Below, one piece after another: positions 52,578-61,622 of a stretch of 64,000 nt of DNA. Position 1 is the stretch's first letter, and each line of letters begins with the position of its first letter. The notes beneath the pieces were generated by a model that saw only the letters and a list, made by a program, of their open reading frames with translations, ran no database searches and was not told the origin of the DNA. The translations under genes were made by a program, and so were the position numbers. Origin of the DNA: an uncultured Clostridia bacterium (GTDB lineage: Bacteria > Bacillota > Clostridia > TANB77 > CAG-508); contig CAKOVX010000001.1 in NCBI GenBank assembly GCA_934122155.1, positions 182,647 to 246,646 on the forward strand, written 5' to 3'.

Positions 52578-54416
52578 TTAATCTCCTTTATAATAACTTC
52601 CTACTGTGTAAACAACGCATATAGAATTAAAATTCATATTCGTTGTTTCTTTGTTTTCTATATATAAAGAAAAGAAAGAAAGTTTTTTAGCTTTCTTTCT
52701 TATTATTGTTGTTTTTGGATATGTTGAATTTGCATATACTTTAGATAACACTTGTTTGTCTCCATTTTTCAACCTATATCCTACATCTAATCGTGAATTT
52801 GTAGGATTGCTTGATATTGCAACTCTTTTTATGTTCTTTTTATTTGCTATATTATTTAAATCTAATATAACAGAGTTCCATTCCGCTTCTACATTAGCTG
52901 TATTGTCTTTGAATCTATTTTCATCATCGTTATCTCTAAATTTGCATATATTGCCATATTTGTCTCCAAAATACAACTCATTATTCCATACAAACCATAT
53001 TTTTACTGGTAGATTAGTCCAATAAAGCCATTCATATTGATAATTGCTATATTTTGAATTGTTATTTGTTGTTTTAAATCTACTGTCTGCTACATAAACA
53101 TGGTCATTTATTGCTAGATAATATTTTCCGTCGTTTGATATTCCTACTGCGTTCTTTAAATTAGGCTCTTGCTTCAATTTTGTATCAATATAGTAGCTCT
53201 TATGATATACATATATTTCATCTGTCAAAGTTGCTGTGTTTAATGCAAATACACCATTAGATGTTAGTATCAAAGGTTCATTTATTAATGTATCATGTGC
53301 ATAATTACTTATATTTCCTTCACCTTTCACACTACCTTCAATATTAAATCTCTCTTCTCCATTAAATGTTGCATATCCTATTCTAAATAAAGTTGCATCT
53401 GTATCTGATACATCTTTTAATGCTGCCATTTTTCCATCATTTAGTCTAACTAATCCTGTTAGTGGTACAACTTCTAAACCTGCTACAATTGTATTGTCTG
53501 CCGGTATGTAGGTAATATTATTAATATGCGAATAACTTATTATATTGGGCAAATCTGGGTTTCCTGCCATAAATGCCCTATTGTTGGCTCCTGCATATCC
53601 ATACACACACATCATACTACATTTGTTTATTTGAGATTTATTGCTCTCAATTACTTTTTTATATTTAATTCTTACATTATCTCTATTATCTATTACTGGT
53701 TTTCCAACTGCTGAACTAAATATAACTTGTCCTTTACTTAAATCTACCCTATAATCTCCATCATTTACTTTTTTTATAACCCATTCAGCATTTTCATTCA
53801 AAACTTCTACTAATTCTACAGATGTTATATTTGTATCGTCTAATTGATATGTTGTATCAGTTTCTGTACTTGTAAACAAATTGATTCTACTGTCTGACAT
53901 CAAATTTACTTGCTCATAAATTTGACTTGCTAATCCATTAGGAGCTCTTGCTATTTGTGTTGTAGGAATATATCCTATTTCATCTAAATATTTAACTTTA
54001 TTAGTACTTTCTAATAAATCATATACTACTGCTCTATTCCCATCTAAAATAAGCAATTTTGAGTTAATTATAACTCCTTGCGATATAGTATTTGCTAGTC
54101 CTGATAATATCTCTGTATAACTACTAAAATCCGTTTTCATTTCATATAGTTTAGTACCACAATGTACAATAAAAAATTCTCCTGACACCGTGTCTACATT
54201 CCATATTCCGTTAATATTAGCTTTTTGTCCCAAGTAAGCTAACACTTTATATCCATTTCTTTTTTCTATTGTTCCATTGTTATTTATAAAATTATATCCT
54301 CTAGGGCTTCTTCTTTTATCTATATCTGATATTGAAGAGCTGAAATCTACACCTAAAAATCCTGTTAAATTTACTTCATATGTTGTTGGACTTGAAGGAA
54401 CATTAAAGTTTGCCAT
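52578..54416 (-). CDS. Tail-hub/stabilisation protein (P22 gp10-like)
   Basis: 612 aa of beta-rich sequence with recurrent Trp/Tyr-Gly blades (GIWNVDTVSGEFFIVHC, KIWFVWNNELYFGDKYG), suggesting a propeller-type fold. The opening FSSSISDIDKRRSPRGYNF... is typical of podophage tail-hub proteins that plug the portal ring. It follows the adaptor gene by two bases, as in P22-like gene order. Confidence 0.75.
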   Translation of the reverse strand: MANFNVPSSPTTYEVNLTGFLGVDFSSSISDIDKRRSPRGYNFINNNGTIEKRNGYKVLAYLGQKANINGIWNVDTVSGEFFIVHCGTKLYEMKTDFSSYTEILSGLANTISQGVIINSKLLILDGNRAVVYDLLESTNKVKYLDEIGYIPTTQIARAPNGLASQIYEQVNLMSDSRINLFTSTETDTTYQLDDTNITSVELVEVLNENAEWVIKKVNDGDYRVDLSKGQVIFSSAVGKPVIDNRDNVRIKYKKVIESNKSQINKCSMMCVYGYAGANNRAFMAGNPDLPNIISYSHINNITYIPADNTIVAGLEVVPLTGLVRLNDGKMAALKDVSDTDATLFRIGYATFNGEERFNIEGSVKGEGNISNYAHDTLINEPLILTSNGVFALNTATLTDEIYVYHKSYYIDTKLKQEPNLKNAVGISNDGKYYLAINDHVYVADSRFKTTNNNSKYSNYQYEWLYWTNLPVKIWFVWNNELYFGDKYGNICKFRDNDDENRFKDNTANVEAEWNSVILDLNNIANKKNIKRVAISSNPTNSRLDVGYRLKNGDKQVLSKVYANSTYPKTTIIRKKAKKLSFFSLYIENKETTNMNFNSICVVYTVGSYYKGD

Positions 54417-54417
54417 A

Positions 54418-54852
54418 CTAATATACCTCTTCTATACTTTCTTGATTTTCTACATTGATATATAAATCTTGTAATCCTACTTCAAACTCATTTCTGTATG
54501 CAGTCGCCTGTGATATATCATCATCTTTATATAATTGACTAGCAATATATAAAGGAATTAGCACACAAGCTTCTTCTGGTAATTCTATTTCGTAAGTGTC
54601 TTTTGTTGTACTGTCTATTTTTGTAATACTCGTTTTATTATATTTTTTATTCTCTTCATCATACTTGTACAAGTTCATTACATATGGTTTTATTCTTTGT
54701 ATTGCTTCATTTGCAACAGCTGGCATAGCACTCAAGTACCATTTACAGTCATCATCATCATTTCTTAATTCTGTCAAATTGTTTACAGTTATAGGTTCAT
54801 CTTTTGCAAACATTTTTTGTAGTGATATTATTTGTATTTCTCCCCAAGTCAT
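54418..54852 (-). CDS. Head-to-tail adaptor
   Basis: 144 aa from ATG 54852 with GGAGG upstream. A helical protein with acidic loops (ITVNNLTELRNDDDD, then IPLYIASQLYKDDD), as in gp4/gp6-like connectors that sit under the portal. Its position between capsid and tail-hub genes supports this. Confidence 0.78.
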   Translation of the reverse strand: MTWGEIQIISLQKMFAKDEPITVNNLTELRNDDDDCKWYLSAMPAVANEAIQRIKPYVMNLYKYDEENKKYNKTSITKIDSTTKDTYEIELPEEACVLIPLYIASQLYKDDDISQATAYRNEFEVGLQDLYINVENQESIEEVY

Positions 54853-54861
54853 ATTTTCCTC

Positions 54862-54902
54862 CACTTCTGCTAGAATCGAACTAGCTTATTCCTTTTAAAG
54901 TG
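54862..54902 (-). other. T-arm-like minihelix before the adaptor gene
   Basis: Minus strand CACTTT (54902-54897) can pair with AGAAGTG (54868-54862) around a T-arm-like hairpin GCTAG-TTCGATT-CTAGC (54885-54869). It is 41 nt, without D or anticodon arm, and abuts the Shine-Dalgarno of the adaptor gene. It may be a tRNA relic, a processing signal or a translation control. Confidence 0.4.
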
Positions 54903-54911
54903 ATATATTAG

Positions 54912-54929
54912 GCTAGATTATACTAGCCC
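54912..54929 (-). other. CTAG-stem hairpin overlapping a stop codon
   Basis: GGCTAG-TATAAT-CTAGCC, overlapping the last codons of the 72-aa gene; no T-run, so perhaps an RNA stability or processing element. Confidence 0.45.
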
Positions 54930-55136
54930 TGCATTTCTTAATTGCTCAAAAACTGGTCTTGTTACATCAGTTTCTTCGCCTCTTACTATTTTTGCATATT
55001 TTTCATTAATACCAACAATGATTTCTTTATCCTGTGGGTTTAATTTATCTATTGGAATCAATATTTTAATTGTTTCTTCGTTCTTATTCTCTTTTTCTGT
55101 TTTCTTTATTTCTTGTTCAATTTTTTTAGTAGCCAT
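54918..55136 (-). CDS. Small charged phage protein
   Basis: 72 aa: a Lys/Glu-rich helix (about 1-25) then a compact part ILIPIDKLNPQDKEIIVGIN. It lies between the major capsid and adaptor genes with AGGTGGA upstream. The position suggests a head decoration or connector part, but the family is not recognised. Confidence 0.65.
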   Translation of the reverse strand: MATKKIEQEIKKTEKENKNEETIKILIPIDKLNPQDKEIIVGINEKYAKIVRGEETDVTRPVFEQLRNAGLV

Positions 55137-55181
55137 TTTTTCTCCACCTTTCTTATTCTCTTTTTCTGTTTTATAAAAATG

Positions 55182-55200
55182 AAGGGGCTTTTACGCCCCT
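55182..55200 (-). terminator. Terminator after the major capsid gene
   Basis: AGGGGC-GTAAAA-GCCCCT on the minus strand followed by TCATTTTTAT, directly after the stop. Confidence 0.8.
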
Positions 55201-55203
55201 GTG

Positions 55204-56166
55204 TTAGGCTTTTACACCTGTTTCAACTCTTACTAAAGCAAGAGGTTGAGTAATAACAGCTGTAAAACAGTTTTTCCAACCAACACTTGCTCTTTGGTTT
55301 AATGGATCTGAAGTACCTGCAGAACCGTTAGGTTTTACTATAATTTCAGGCTTTCCTGCTCCACCTTCTAGGTCAACACATGCATAAGCATCTTTTCCAT
55401 ATGCGTACGCAATATGTACAGCTATCTTTGTGCTCTCTGCTGAACTATTAACAACAGATAAGTTAGTTGTCTCAAAGAATTTCATACCATGCATTTTACC
55501 AAGTTCGCCTTTAACCATTTGTTCTGGTTTAGCATACTTAGATACATCAACCCATGCACTATCGCTCATTAAATCATAAGCAATGTCTGGATCAACTTGC
55601 ATGTGATAAAATCCATCTGCAAATCTTTTAGCATTTGCATTTTTTAACTTTCTTACAATTTTCTTGATATCTTCAGCGGTTAAGTTTTTAGTTGTTGCAG
55701 TTTCTAAGCCAGCTCTTGTTGTTGCACTTCCAGCAAAATACACATTTGTGCCTCCAGCAATCGCTGTTTGAATACGAGTATCAACAACATTTCCTGCTTC
55801 TTCTCCAAGTAATTCTGAGGTTTCAGTAATAACAGGGTCAATACCTGTCATTTGAATTAAGTCAGAAAATTCTACGAAGTCGCCTTCTTGTGCAACAGTT
55901 GCTGTTACTGTAGTAATATTTAAGTTGTTTCCGTCTGGTGTTTTACCTTCTGTTAAAGAAGATGTTGGTGCAGTTAATGAATTAAATTTTCTAAAATTCA
56001 TTGTTCTACCTGAATTTTTAGGTAATTTTTTCTTCATTGCATCCTTATAAAAGTTTAGTTGTGGTAATAATCTTGTTAATAGTGTTTTTTCATAAAAAGT
56101 CTTATCCTCTGCTGATAATTGATTTTGGTTTGTTACATTTGTTATAACTTGTGTTTTTGTAGCCAT
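55204..56166 (-). CDS. Major capsid protein (N4-gp56 family)
   Basis: 320 aa. GRTMNFRKFNSLTAPTSSLTEG, then VAQEGDFVEFSDLIQMTGID and YAYGKDAYACVDLEG are features of the N4-gp56-type HK97-fold capsid proteins. It forms the icosahedral shell with the scaffold encoded next to it. AAGGGAGG lies before the start, and terminators lie on both sides. Confidence 0.9.
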   Translation of the reverse strand: MATKTQVITNVTNQNQLSAEDKTFYEKTLLTRLLPQLNFYKDAMKKKLPKNSGRTMNFRKFNSLTAPTSSLTEGKTPDGNNLNITTVTATVAQEGDFVEFSDLIQMTGIDPVITETSELLGEEAGNVVDTRIQTAIAGGTNVYFAGSATTRAGLETATTKNLTAEDIKKIVRKLKNANAKRFADGFYHMQVDPDIAYDLMSDSAWVDVSKYAKPEQMVKGELGKMHGMKFFETTNLSVVNSSAESTKIAVHIAYAYGKDAYACVDLEGGAGKPEIIVKPNGSAGTSDPLNQRASVGWKNCFTAVITQPLALVRVETGVKA

Positions 56167-56205
56167 TTTAATTTCCTCCCTTATTTTTAATTTTTTGGCA
56201 TTAAA

Positions 56206-56236
56206 AAATAGCTACTTATCTTGTAAGTAACTATTT
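56206..56236 (-). terminator. Terminator between scaffold and capsid genes
   Basis: A 13-bp stem (one G-U) with a CAAGA loop and six T, beginning at the scaffold stop codon. It would reduce read-through into the capsid gene unless antiterminated or unless the capsid has its own promoter. Confidence 0.75.
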
Positions 56237-57043
56237 CAACTCGCCATCTTTGGCTTTTTGAATATATTTCTCAAATTGTTCACTCGACATACTGTTCCAG
56301 TCTAGGTCTTGAACTTCTGTATCTTCAATTGCACCTGGTGTAGTCGAATTATTAGCTACAATTTGCTTAGCTGTTTCGACTGATTTCTTCTCATATTTAT
56401 TAATTAATTTTTGATAATCTTCATAAATTTGTGCAAGTGGAACTTTTCCTATTTTTCCATTTGCAAATAAGTTAAAATCTTCATCTTTGCCAAGTTCTTG
56501 TAGTTTTTCCGCAGAATATTTTTCTACAAAATCTTTAGTATCATCTTGATACCATTTTTCTTGTTTTGACTGTTCTTCTGCTTTTACTTTTTCTTCGGCT
56601 TCTTTTCTAGCCTTATCTTTTTGAAGTTCCCTATAACCACTTATAGGATCCTTACCATTAGAATCTAACTCGTACATATCAAGGTACTCTTGTACATCAT
56701 ATTCATCTTTTATCGCTTGTCCTGTATAAGGATTGTTTCTTCCAATGTATGATTGTACCTTACCTTGATTCAGTCCTTGCTCGTATGCTTCTTTTCTTGC
56801 CTGCTCAATCTGCTTTTTAGCATCTTCTTGAGCTTTTCTACGAATACTTGCATATTTTGCATTTTCTTCATTAGATTGCTTTTCTGTCTCTTGTTCTTCT
56901 TGCTCTCCTACCTCTTCTACTTGCTCTGTAACTTGTTCAGAAACTTGCTCAGTAGTTTCAGTTTCATTAGCAGTATTTTCAACCACTTCTTCTTGTTCAG
57001 CGACTTCAAGATTGTTTACGCTTTCATTTACTTCTTCTTCCAT
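56231..57043 (-). CDS. Scaffolding protein
   Basis: 270 aa, very acidic N-terminus rich in Glu/Val/Gln (about 1-60), then coiled coil, and a short C-terminal helix (WNSMSSEQFEKYIQKAKDG), the usual capsid-binding end of phage scaffolds. Its position between portal and major capsid genes supports the call. Family membership is not certain. Confidence 0.82.
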   Translation of the reverse strand: MEEEVNESVNNLEVAEQEEVVENTANETETTEQVSEQVTEQVEEVGEQEEQETEKQSNEENAKYASIRRKAQEDAKKQIEQARKEAYEQGLNQGKVQSYIGRNNPYTGQAIKDEYDVQEYLDMYELDSNGKDPISGYRELQKDKARKEAEEKVKAEEQSKQEKWYQDDTKDFVEKYSAEKLQELGKDEDFNLFANGKIGKVPLAQIYEDYQKLINKYEKKSVETAKQIVANNSTTPGAIEDTEVQDLDWNSMSSEQFEKYIQKAKDGELK

Positions 57044-57093
57044 AAGTATCCTTTCTATTAGAGATTTTTACGCTATTCACTGCGAATTTTTAT

Positions 57094-57126
57094 ATAAAAA
57101 AATAACTATATAAATGTATAGTTATT
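57094..57126 (-). terminator. Terminator after the portal gene
   Basis: AATAACTATA-CATTTA-TATAGTTATT followed by seven T on the minus strand. Confidence 0.85.
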
Positions 57127-57128
57127 GA

Positions 57129-58895
57129 TTATATCTGATTAACATTTTGCTCTATATTTTGTTGTGTCGGAGCTGGTGTCTCTGCCTGTCCAATTATTTG
57201 CATCACATACTGTAATATTTGTGGGTTTTGTGCTATTTTTTGACTTATCTCAGGTGGCAATAATTGTTTCTTTCTTATTTCTTTTAGTTTAGCCTTAAAT
57301 GGCATTGCTGTTTCTGGATATAAATCTATATAATCATCAAATGTTATATCCCCTCTTTGTAACGCTTGTTCCAATAAATTGATTGACAGACTCTCACTAT
57401 ATGCACTTCCTGGTCCAACGTCTACAGTTGTTTCAAAGTCTATATCTCTATACATTGCTCCATTAAACACATTGGTTTCTGCATTGTTATCTTCTTCTAC
57501 CATATACTCCGTATCAAAATTATAATAAGCCTTAAAGAATTGTTCCCACACTCTTGCTATCTTTTCGTGCACTCTCCAAAATCTCTTTTGAATATCTTCA
57601 ATAGGTACTTTAGCTTGTGTTTGTAGTGCTACTATAGCACTACCACTCATATTCTTCCCTAGCACTTCTCCATTTGCTACTTCTGTTGCTCCTGTAACAA
57701 CTCTTGTTACTTCTAATAACTTGTCTGATATAGTTATAGGCATACTACTAAACGCTGGTGGATTTAAGTACTTAATTCCATTAAACATTGGACTATAATC
57801 TGTTATTACTTCTCCTGGTTTATTTGTTATCGTTTTGCCTTGTAACGCTCTTGGATGTAATATAACTTTCGGAAATCCCATATTTTGAGATGCCATTTGC
57901 ATCATTGCATAGTTAAAGTTAATAGCTTTTTGCGTAGGGATAAGTTGTTCTACTTCTCCTATACCATAAATGCTTTTTTCTCTTTCCTCGTGGTTTCCTA
58001 CCACAATAGGATATAATGACATCTTATATTGAGAATGTTCTGGTTTATCTATATCAACTGCCTCGTTGTCTTCGTTCGTCTTATCTTCTTCATCTATATC
58101 TAACTTAACTTTTGTCGCATCTGGCGTTAATGGTGTTTCAGGTTGTACTATCATATTTTTACAACTTTTAATATAATATACTTCCCCATTTTTTCTGAAA
58201 TATCGTGTAAGCACTGTCGCATATTCTTCTCCGTCTTGCTCTTCATAATCATAATTTCTCTCGCTGTCGTCATCAGATGTTATTAGTTCTATTTCTGTTT
58301 TACTTATTCCATTTTTCTCTGCTATCTTTTTAAGTGTTTGTACATTCTCTCGACTTTGAATAATAATCCACTTTTGTTTTTGCTCGTCTTTTTGCTTTGG
58401 ATTAGCAAATACGATGTTTAAACAGTCTATTATTTGACCATTTAGCCCACCATCAAATTTTGCCATTCCAGTTGTGCTTTCTCTATCCCAGAAGTAATGA
58501 AACACATAAGTTCCTTTTTTAAGCCCGTCTAATATTGCTCTGTCGTCTAAGTCTTCTTGTTTAATCTCTTTTCTGATATGATTAGCAAAACTAGTAAAAG
58601 CACTAGCTCCCTTAGTTGCTATGTCTGACTGATCTTGACTATATACTAATGGTTTATATATTGTTGATATTTTACTCGATAGGATATTTGCTTTTTTACC
58701 ATTTACTATATATTTTATAATGTTGATTACCGGCCTTGGCATATTTTTTGTTTTCTCAGTTGCTTGTGGCCATTGCCTTCCTTCAAAGAAATCTACGCTT
58801 TGTTCACAAGTTTCTTTTAATCTCAATTTCTTTTGATAAGCTAAACCTTGTTCCCAGTCGTTCCAAATTTTACTTGCTAATTCTTCTCTAGTCAT
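57129..58895 (-). CDS. Portal protein (P22-like)
   Basis: 588 aa, AGGAGAG upstream. SVDFFEGRQWPQATEK and MPRPVINIIKYIVNGKKANI at the N-terminus, then IIVQPETPLTP, and a helical C-terminus with Gln-rich tail, match the P22/podophage portal family. Twelve copies form the ring through which DNA passes into the head. Confidence 0.9.
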   Translation of the reverse strand: MTREELASKIWNDWEQGLAYQKKLRLKETCEQSVDFFEGRQWPQATEKTKNMPRPVINIIKYIVNGKKANILSSKISTIYKPLVYSQDQSDIATKGASAFTSFANHIRKEIKQEDLDDRAILDGLKKGTYVFHYFWDRESTTGMAKFDGGLNGQIIDCLNIVFANPKQKDEQKQKWIIIQSRENVQTLKKIAEKNGISKTEIELITSDDDSERNYDYEEQDGEEYATVLTRYFRKNGEVYYIKSCKNMIVQPETPLTPDATKVKLDIDEEDKTNEDNEAVDIDKPEHSQYKMSLYPIVVGNHEEREKSIYGIGEVEQLIPTQKAINFNYAMMQMASQNMGFPKVILHPRALQGKTITNKPGEVITDYSPMFNGIKYLNPPAFSSMPITISDKLLEVTRVVTGATEVANGEVLGKNMSGSAIVALQTQAKVPIEDIQKRFWRVHEKIARVWEQFFKAYYNFDTEYMVEEDNNAETNVFNGAMYRDIDFETTVDVGPGSAYSESLSINLLEQALQRGDITFDDYIDLYPETAMPFKAKLKEIRKKQLLPPEISQKIAQNPQILQYVMQIIGQAETPAPTQQNIEQNVNQI

Positions 58896-58897
58896 CG

Positions 58898-59110
58898 TTA
58901 CTCTCCTTTCACTTCTCCAGTCATATACTCGTCATATATATTTGTTTCTTGATTTGTTTTGTCTGGACCGTTTAGCCATTCATTAAAAATTTGTTCTGCT
59001 GATGTTTGTTTTTCTGTTGCTTCTTTCTTGTCTGTTTTTTCAACAACTGTTTTGTATATAAATGGTGCTATTCCTAACACATAACCCACTACTACTGCTA
59101 TTAATACCAT
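58898..59110 (-). CDS. Small single-helix membrane protein
   Basis: 70 aa: N-terminal membrane helix (VLIAVVVGYVLGIAPFIYKTVV) and a charged tail. It overlaps the end of the terminase gene and precedes the portal gene by two bases, so it is translated with the packaging genes. Not recognised. Confidence 0.65.
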   Translation of the reverse strand: MVLIAVVVGYVLGIAPFIYKTVVEKTDKKEATEKQTSAEQIFNEWLNGPDKTNQETNIYDEYMTGEVKGE

Positions 59111-60438
59111 ATATCTTCATCCTCCTCTTCTGTTTGTAATTCAAAAGGTAACTCTTGTTTTTTTGGCATAAAAATAGGCTCTTGTGTCCAATAAACACAA
59201 AAACCTCTTATTGCATCCACCGAATGTGTTAACTCATGTGGTTCGTTTGCTATATCTCCAACTCTTTTCTCATCATGTTGCACTTGTGGCAAACATCTTA
59301 TTAAGTTCTTACAAGTATTAAATATCTTTAATTTAGCCGTCATACAACCCTGCTCGTCTTTATATGGCTTTAGCCATTCTTTCATTTGTAGCCAACCTTG
59401 TATTCTGTCATTGTTTGTTTTATACAAGGTTATGTCTCCTTCTTCAAATATATCTGCTGTACTCTTACCTGTTTCTTTGTGCCTATTCCACAAATCTGGT
59501 GGCGCTAAATACAAATATATCTGTTCGTTTGTCATTTCTTTTATTTTATCTCTAGCTTGTGATACTAATAAATTACTTTCATAAACTTCTCTAAACACAT
59601 AAGCATTATTGTTATAGTCTACTGCAATCCAGTAACCGGCCAGTTTGTCTAGTCCATAGTCCATAACAAAATAGATATACCAGTCTTTTGGTATTTCAAA
59701 CGGTTCTATTACATGTATATCTCTTTTAAATTCTGTAAAGAACTGACCGTCAAAAATGTCCCAGTCACCATACTTTAAAGCTCTTCTTTCCTTTTCCGGT
59801 AAAGCATCTAATCTTTTTATATAATCTGGGTCATATGTTAGCATAAATTTATTATCTTGTACCAAACTAGGAATAAATATTCTTGTTGTGGTTTCTCCTG
59901 TTTCTAATTTACAAGTATGTATAACATTTGGTGCTCCTATATCTATAAATCTTTCTTTTACCCAATTATGTCCAACTCCACCTGGATTTGTAGAGCTTTT
60001 TATACATTTAGGATATGGATTAGCTCCACGACATCTAGATATCATATATGTGTACATAAATTCTGTAAAATGCGTCAATTCGTCAAAACGTATTACATCA
60101 TATTCTGCTGATTGATACTGATATACATCTTTTTCATATTGTATATAGCCAAAGTCTACAATACTCCCATTTTTAAATTTCCAAGTATGTTTAGAGCTGT
60201 TATAATCTGCTATAGATAATGGATACAAATCCATACTTGTTCTAATCAATGACTTTTCTAGATCTGCAAATGTACTTCTAAAAATAATTTGTTTACTTTT
60301 AGGATATTTTAATGCATATAATAGTCCATCAACTAACTGTCCATAGCTTTTTCCTCCTCCTGCAGCTCCACCAAATAAAGTTTCAAAAGCTTGGCTATCT
60401 GTAAAAGCTTGCTGTTTTTTTGTTATTGAAATCTCCAT
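59101..60438 (-). CDS. terL: Terminase large subunit
   Basis: 445 aa from ATG 60438. ATPase domain: Walker A GGAAGGGKSY (about 27-36), Walker B YDVIRFDELTHF. The nuclease domain begins with FVMDYGLDKLAGYW (RNase H-like, first Asp). It powers DNA packaging and cuts the genome. The start overlaps the small-subunit stop (TAATATG). Confidence 0.95.
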   Translation of the reverse strand: MEISITKKQQAFTDSQAFETLFGGAAGGGKSYGQLVDGLLYALKYPKSKQIIFRSTFADLEKSLIRTSMDLYPLSIADYNSSKHTWKFKNGSIVDFGYIQYEKDVYQYQSAEYDVIRFDELTHFTEFMYTYMISRCRGANPYPKCIKSSTNPGGVGHNWVKERFIDIGAPNVIHTCKLETGETTTRIFIPSLVQDNKFMLTYDPDYIKRLDALPEKERRALKYGDWDIFDGQFFTEFKRDIHVIEPFEIPKDWYIYFVMDYGLDKLAGYWIAVDYNNNAYVFREVYESNLLVSQARDKIKEMTNEQIYLYLAPPDLWNRHKETGKSTADIFEEGDITLYKTNNDRIQGWLQMKEWLKPYKDEQGCMTAKLKIFNTCKNLIRCLPQVQHDEKRVGDIANEPHELTHSVDAIRGFCVYWTQEPIFMPKKQELPFELQTEEEDEDIWY

Positions 60439-60439
60439 A

Positions 60440-60928
60440 TTACTCAACAACCTTTATATCTACTTCAAATTTATTATTTACTGTACTCTCTCCTTTGGCC
60501 AATGCTCGTTTATCATACATTGTTCCTATCGCTACTGCCAATTCTTTTAAACTATACAACTGCATTCCTGCTATTTTACCTACTAATGCTTTTTTCTTTG
60601 TCTCGTTCATTTCTTTTTTGTCTGTCATCCATATCTCATCAATTATTTCTTCTAACTCATTTTCATGTTCTGTTGCTAAGTCTATTCTTTGTTCCATTAA
60701 ATTTGTTGCCTTGTTTATTATTCGTGTAGCTGTTTCCGCAAATTCTTCCTTTTTTTGTATGCATAGTTTTGTAAATTCTTCTTTGTCTTTATTCTCTTTA
60801 TATATTTTTTCTACTGTCTTTACAGGTATGTTTAATTGTCTTGATGTTTCGTTGAAATTATTTGTACTAAACATACTTATCATTATCTTATATATAGTTT
60901 CGTTGTCTGTTTTCTTCCCTTTTGCCAT
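60440..60928 (-). CDS. Terminase small subunit
   Basis: 162 aa from ATG 60928 with GGAGGGG upstream; the frame is open further back but that part lacks a ribosome site and overlaps the Cys-rich gene. Helix-turn-helix at about 8-45 (ETSRQLNIPVKTVEKIYKEN), then a long helical region for ring assembly. It recognises the packaging site and precedes terL. Confidence 0.85.
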   Translation of the reverse strand: MAKGKKTDNETIYKIMISMFSTNNFNETSRQLNIPVKTVEKIYKENKDKEEFTKLCIQKKEEFAETATRIINKATNLMEQRIDLATEHENELEEIIDEIWMTDKKEMNETKKKALVGKIAGMQLYSLKELAVAIGTMYDKRALAKGESTVNNKFEVDIKVVE

Positions 60929-61082
60929 TCTTCCCCTCCATATCCGCACAAATCTCAAAGTACACACACTTCTCGCATTGTTTTTCTCCCTCAACAACAC
61001 ACTTTTGTCTTTTCTTGTTTGTGTATGCTTTCTTTTTCTTATACTCTTCATCTATATATGACGCTATTATACTACCTCTCAT
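60888..61082 (-). CDS. Small Cys-rich phage protein
   Basis: 64 aa with four to five cysteines (KCVVEGEKQCEKCVYFEIC, about 27-45) flanked by Lys-rich ends, suggesting a zinc- or Fe-S-binding knuckle. It overlaps the start of the terminase small subunit by 41 bases, in another frame. AGAGG lies upstream. Not recognised. Confidence 0.6.
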   Translation of the reverse strand: MRGSIIASYIDEEYKKKKAYTNKKRQKCVVEGEKQCEKCVYFEICADMEGKNGKREENRQRNYI

Positions 61083-61224
61083 CTAAATACCTCTTTTGTG
61101 TTTTAATTATGCTCTATGTAATGCTATTTACTTTAACAAGTTAGCTGACCTGCTTGTTTCAGTAGCATTTTTGCTGTGCAACTGGTATAATAATTTATTT
61201 AGTATTATTATTATCTTTTATGTG

Positions 61225-61256
61225 GCACATTTCTGTGCCTGCCCGCTTATAGGGCA
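61225..61256 (-). other. Two adjacent GC-rich hairpins in the gap upstream of the packaging genes
   Basis: On the minus strand GCCC-(TATAAGC)-GGGC and GGCAC-(AGAAAT)-GTGCC follow one another within about 32 bases in a 189-bp gap between the DUF4406 gene and the Cys-rich gene. The rest of the gap is AT-rich and shows no ORF. The pair may be a terminator or a structured leader. Confidence 0.45.
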
Positions 61257-61271
61257 AAGTTATTATTTTAA

Positions 61272-61565
61272 TTAATTTTCATAAAATACTTGTTTCCCAT
61301 ATTGTACTGCTACTTCGTGTTCTATTTTACAACCTCTTGCTTTTTCCCAGTCTTTCATAAAATATACAGCATCGACTTTTCCTATATATCTTATAGATTG
61401 TGATAGCATATATATTGCAATGTCTTCATCTGCTGGTGCATTCTCAAATACTGTATCTACTACTTCAAGTCCTTCTTCTTGTAGTCTAGTTACCAATTCT
61501 GCTCTTTGTTCTCTAATTTGTTCATTTGTTTTGCCTTTCATTGGCTGACTTATCATTATTTTCAT
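61272..61565 (-). CDS. DUF4406 phage protein (deoxyribosyltransferase-like fold)
   Basis: 97 aa: IMISQPMKGKTNEQIREQR at the N-terminus, then ADEDIAIYMLSQSIRYIGKVDAV and GCKIEHEVAVQYGK, matching DUF4406, a Rossmann-like family related to nucleoside 2-deoxyribosyltransferases. It is common among the early genes of clostridial phages. Substrate unknown. AAGGAAA lies upstream. Confidence 0.82.
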   Translation of the reverse strand: MKIMISQPMKGKTNEQIREQRAELVTRLQEEGLEVVDTVFENAPADEDIAIYMLSQSIRYIGKVDAVYFMKDWEKARGCKIEHEVAVQYGKQVFYEN

Positions 61566-61594
61566 ATTGTATTTTTCCTTTCTTGCATAATAAA

Positions 61595-61620
61595 AGAGCC
61601 TACTATTTTGTAAGCTCTTT
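61595..61620 (-). terminator. Terminator after the tRNA-like element
   Basis: AAGAGC(T)TAC/GTA(G)GCTCTT with T-run on the minus strand, three bases after the CCA of the tRNA-like element. Confidence 0.8.
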
Positions 61621-61622
61621 GC

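Noticed and set aside
60929..61051. N-terminal extension of the terminase small subunit
   Set aside because: The segment lacks a ribosome site and overlaps the Cys-rich gene; GGAGGGG precedes ATG 60928.
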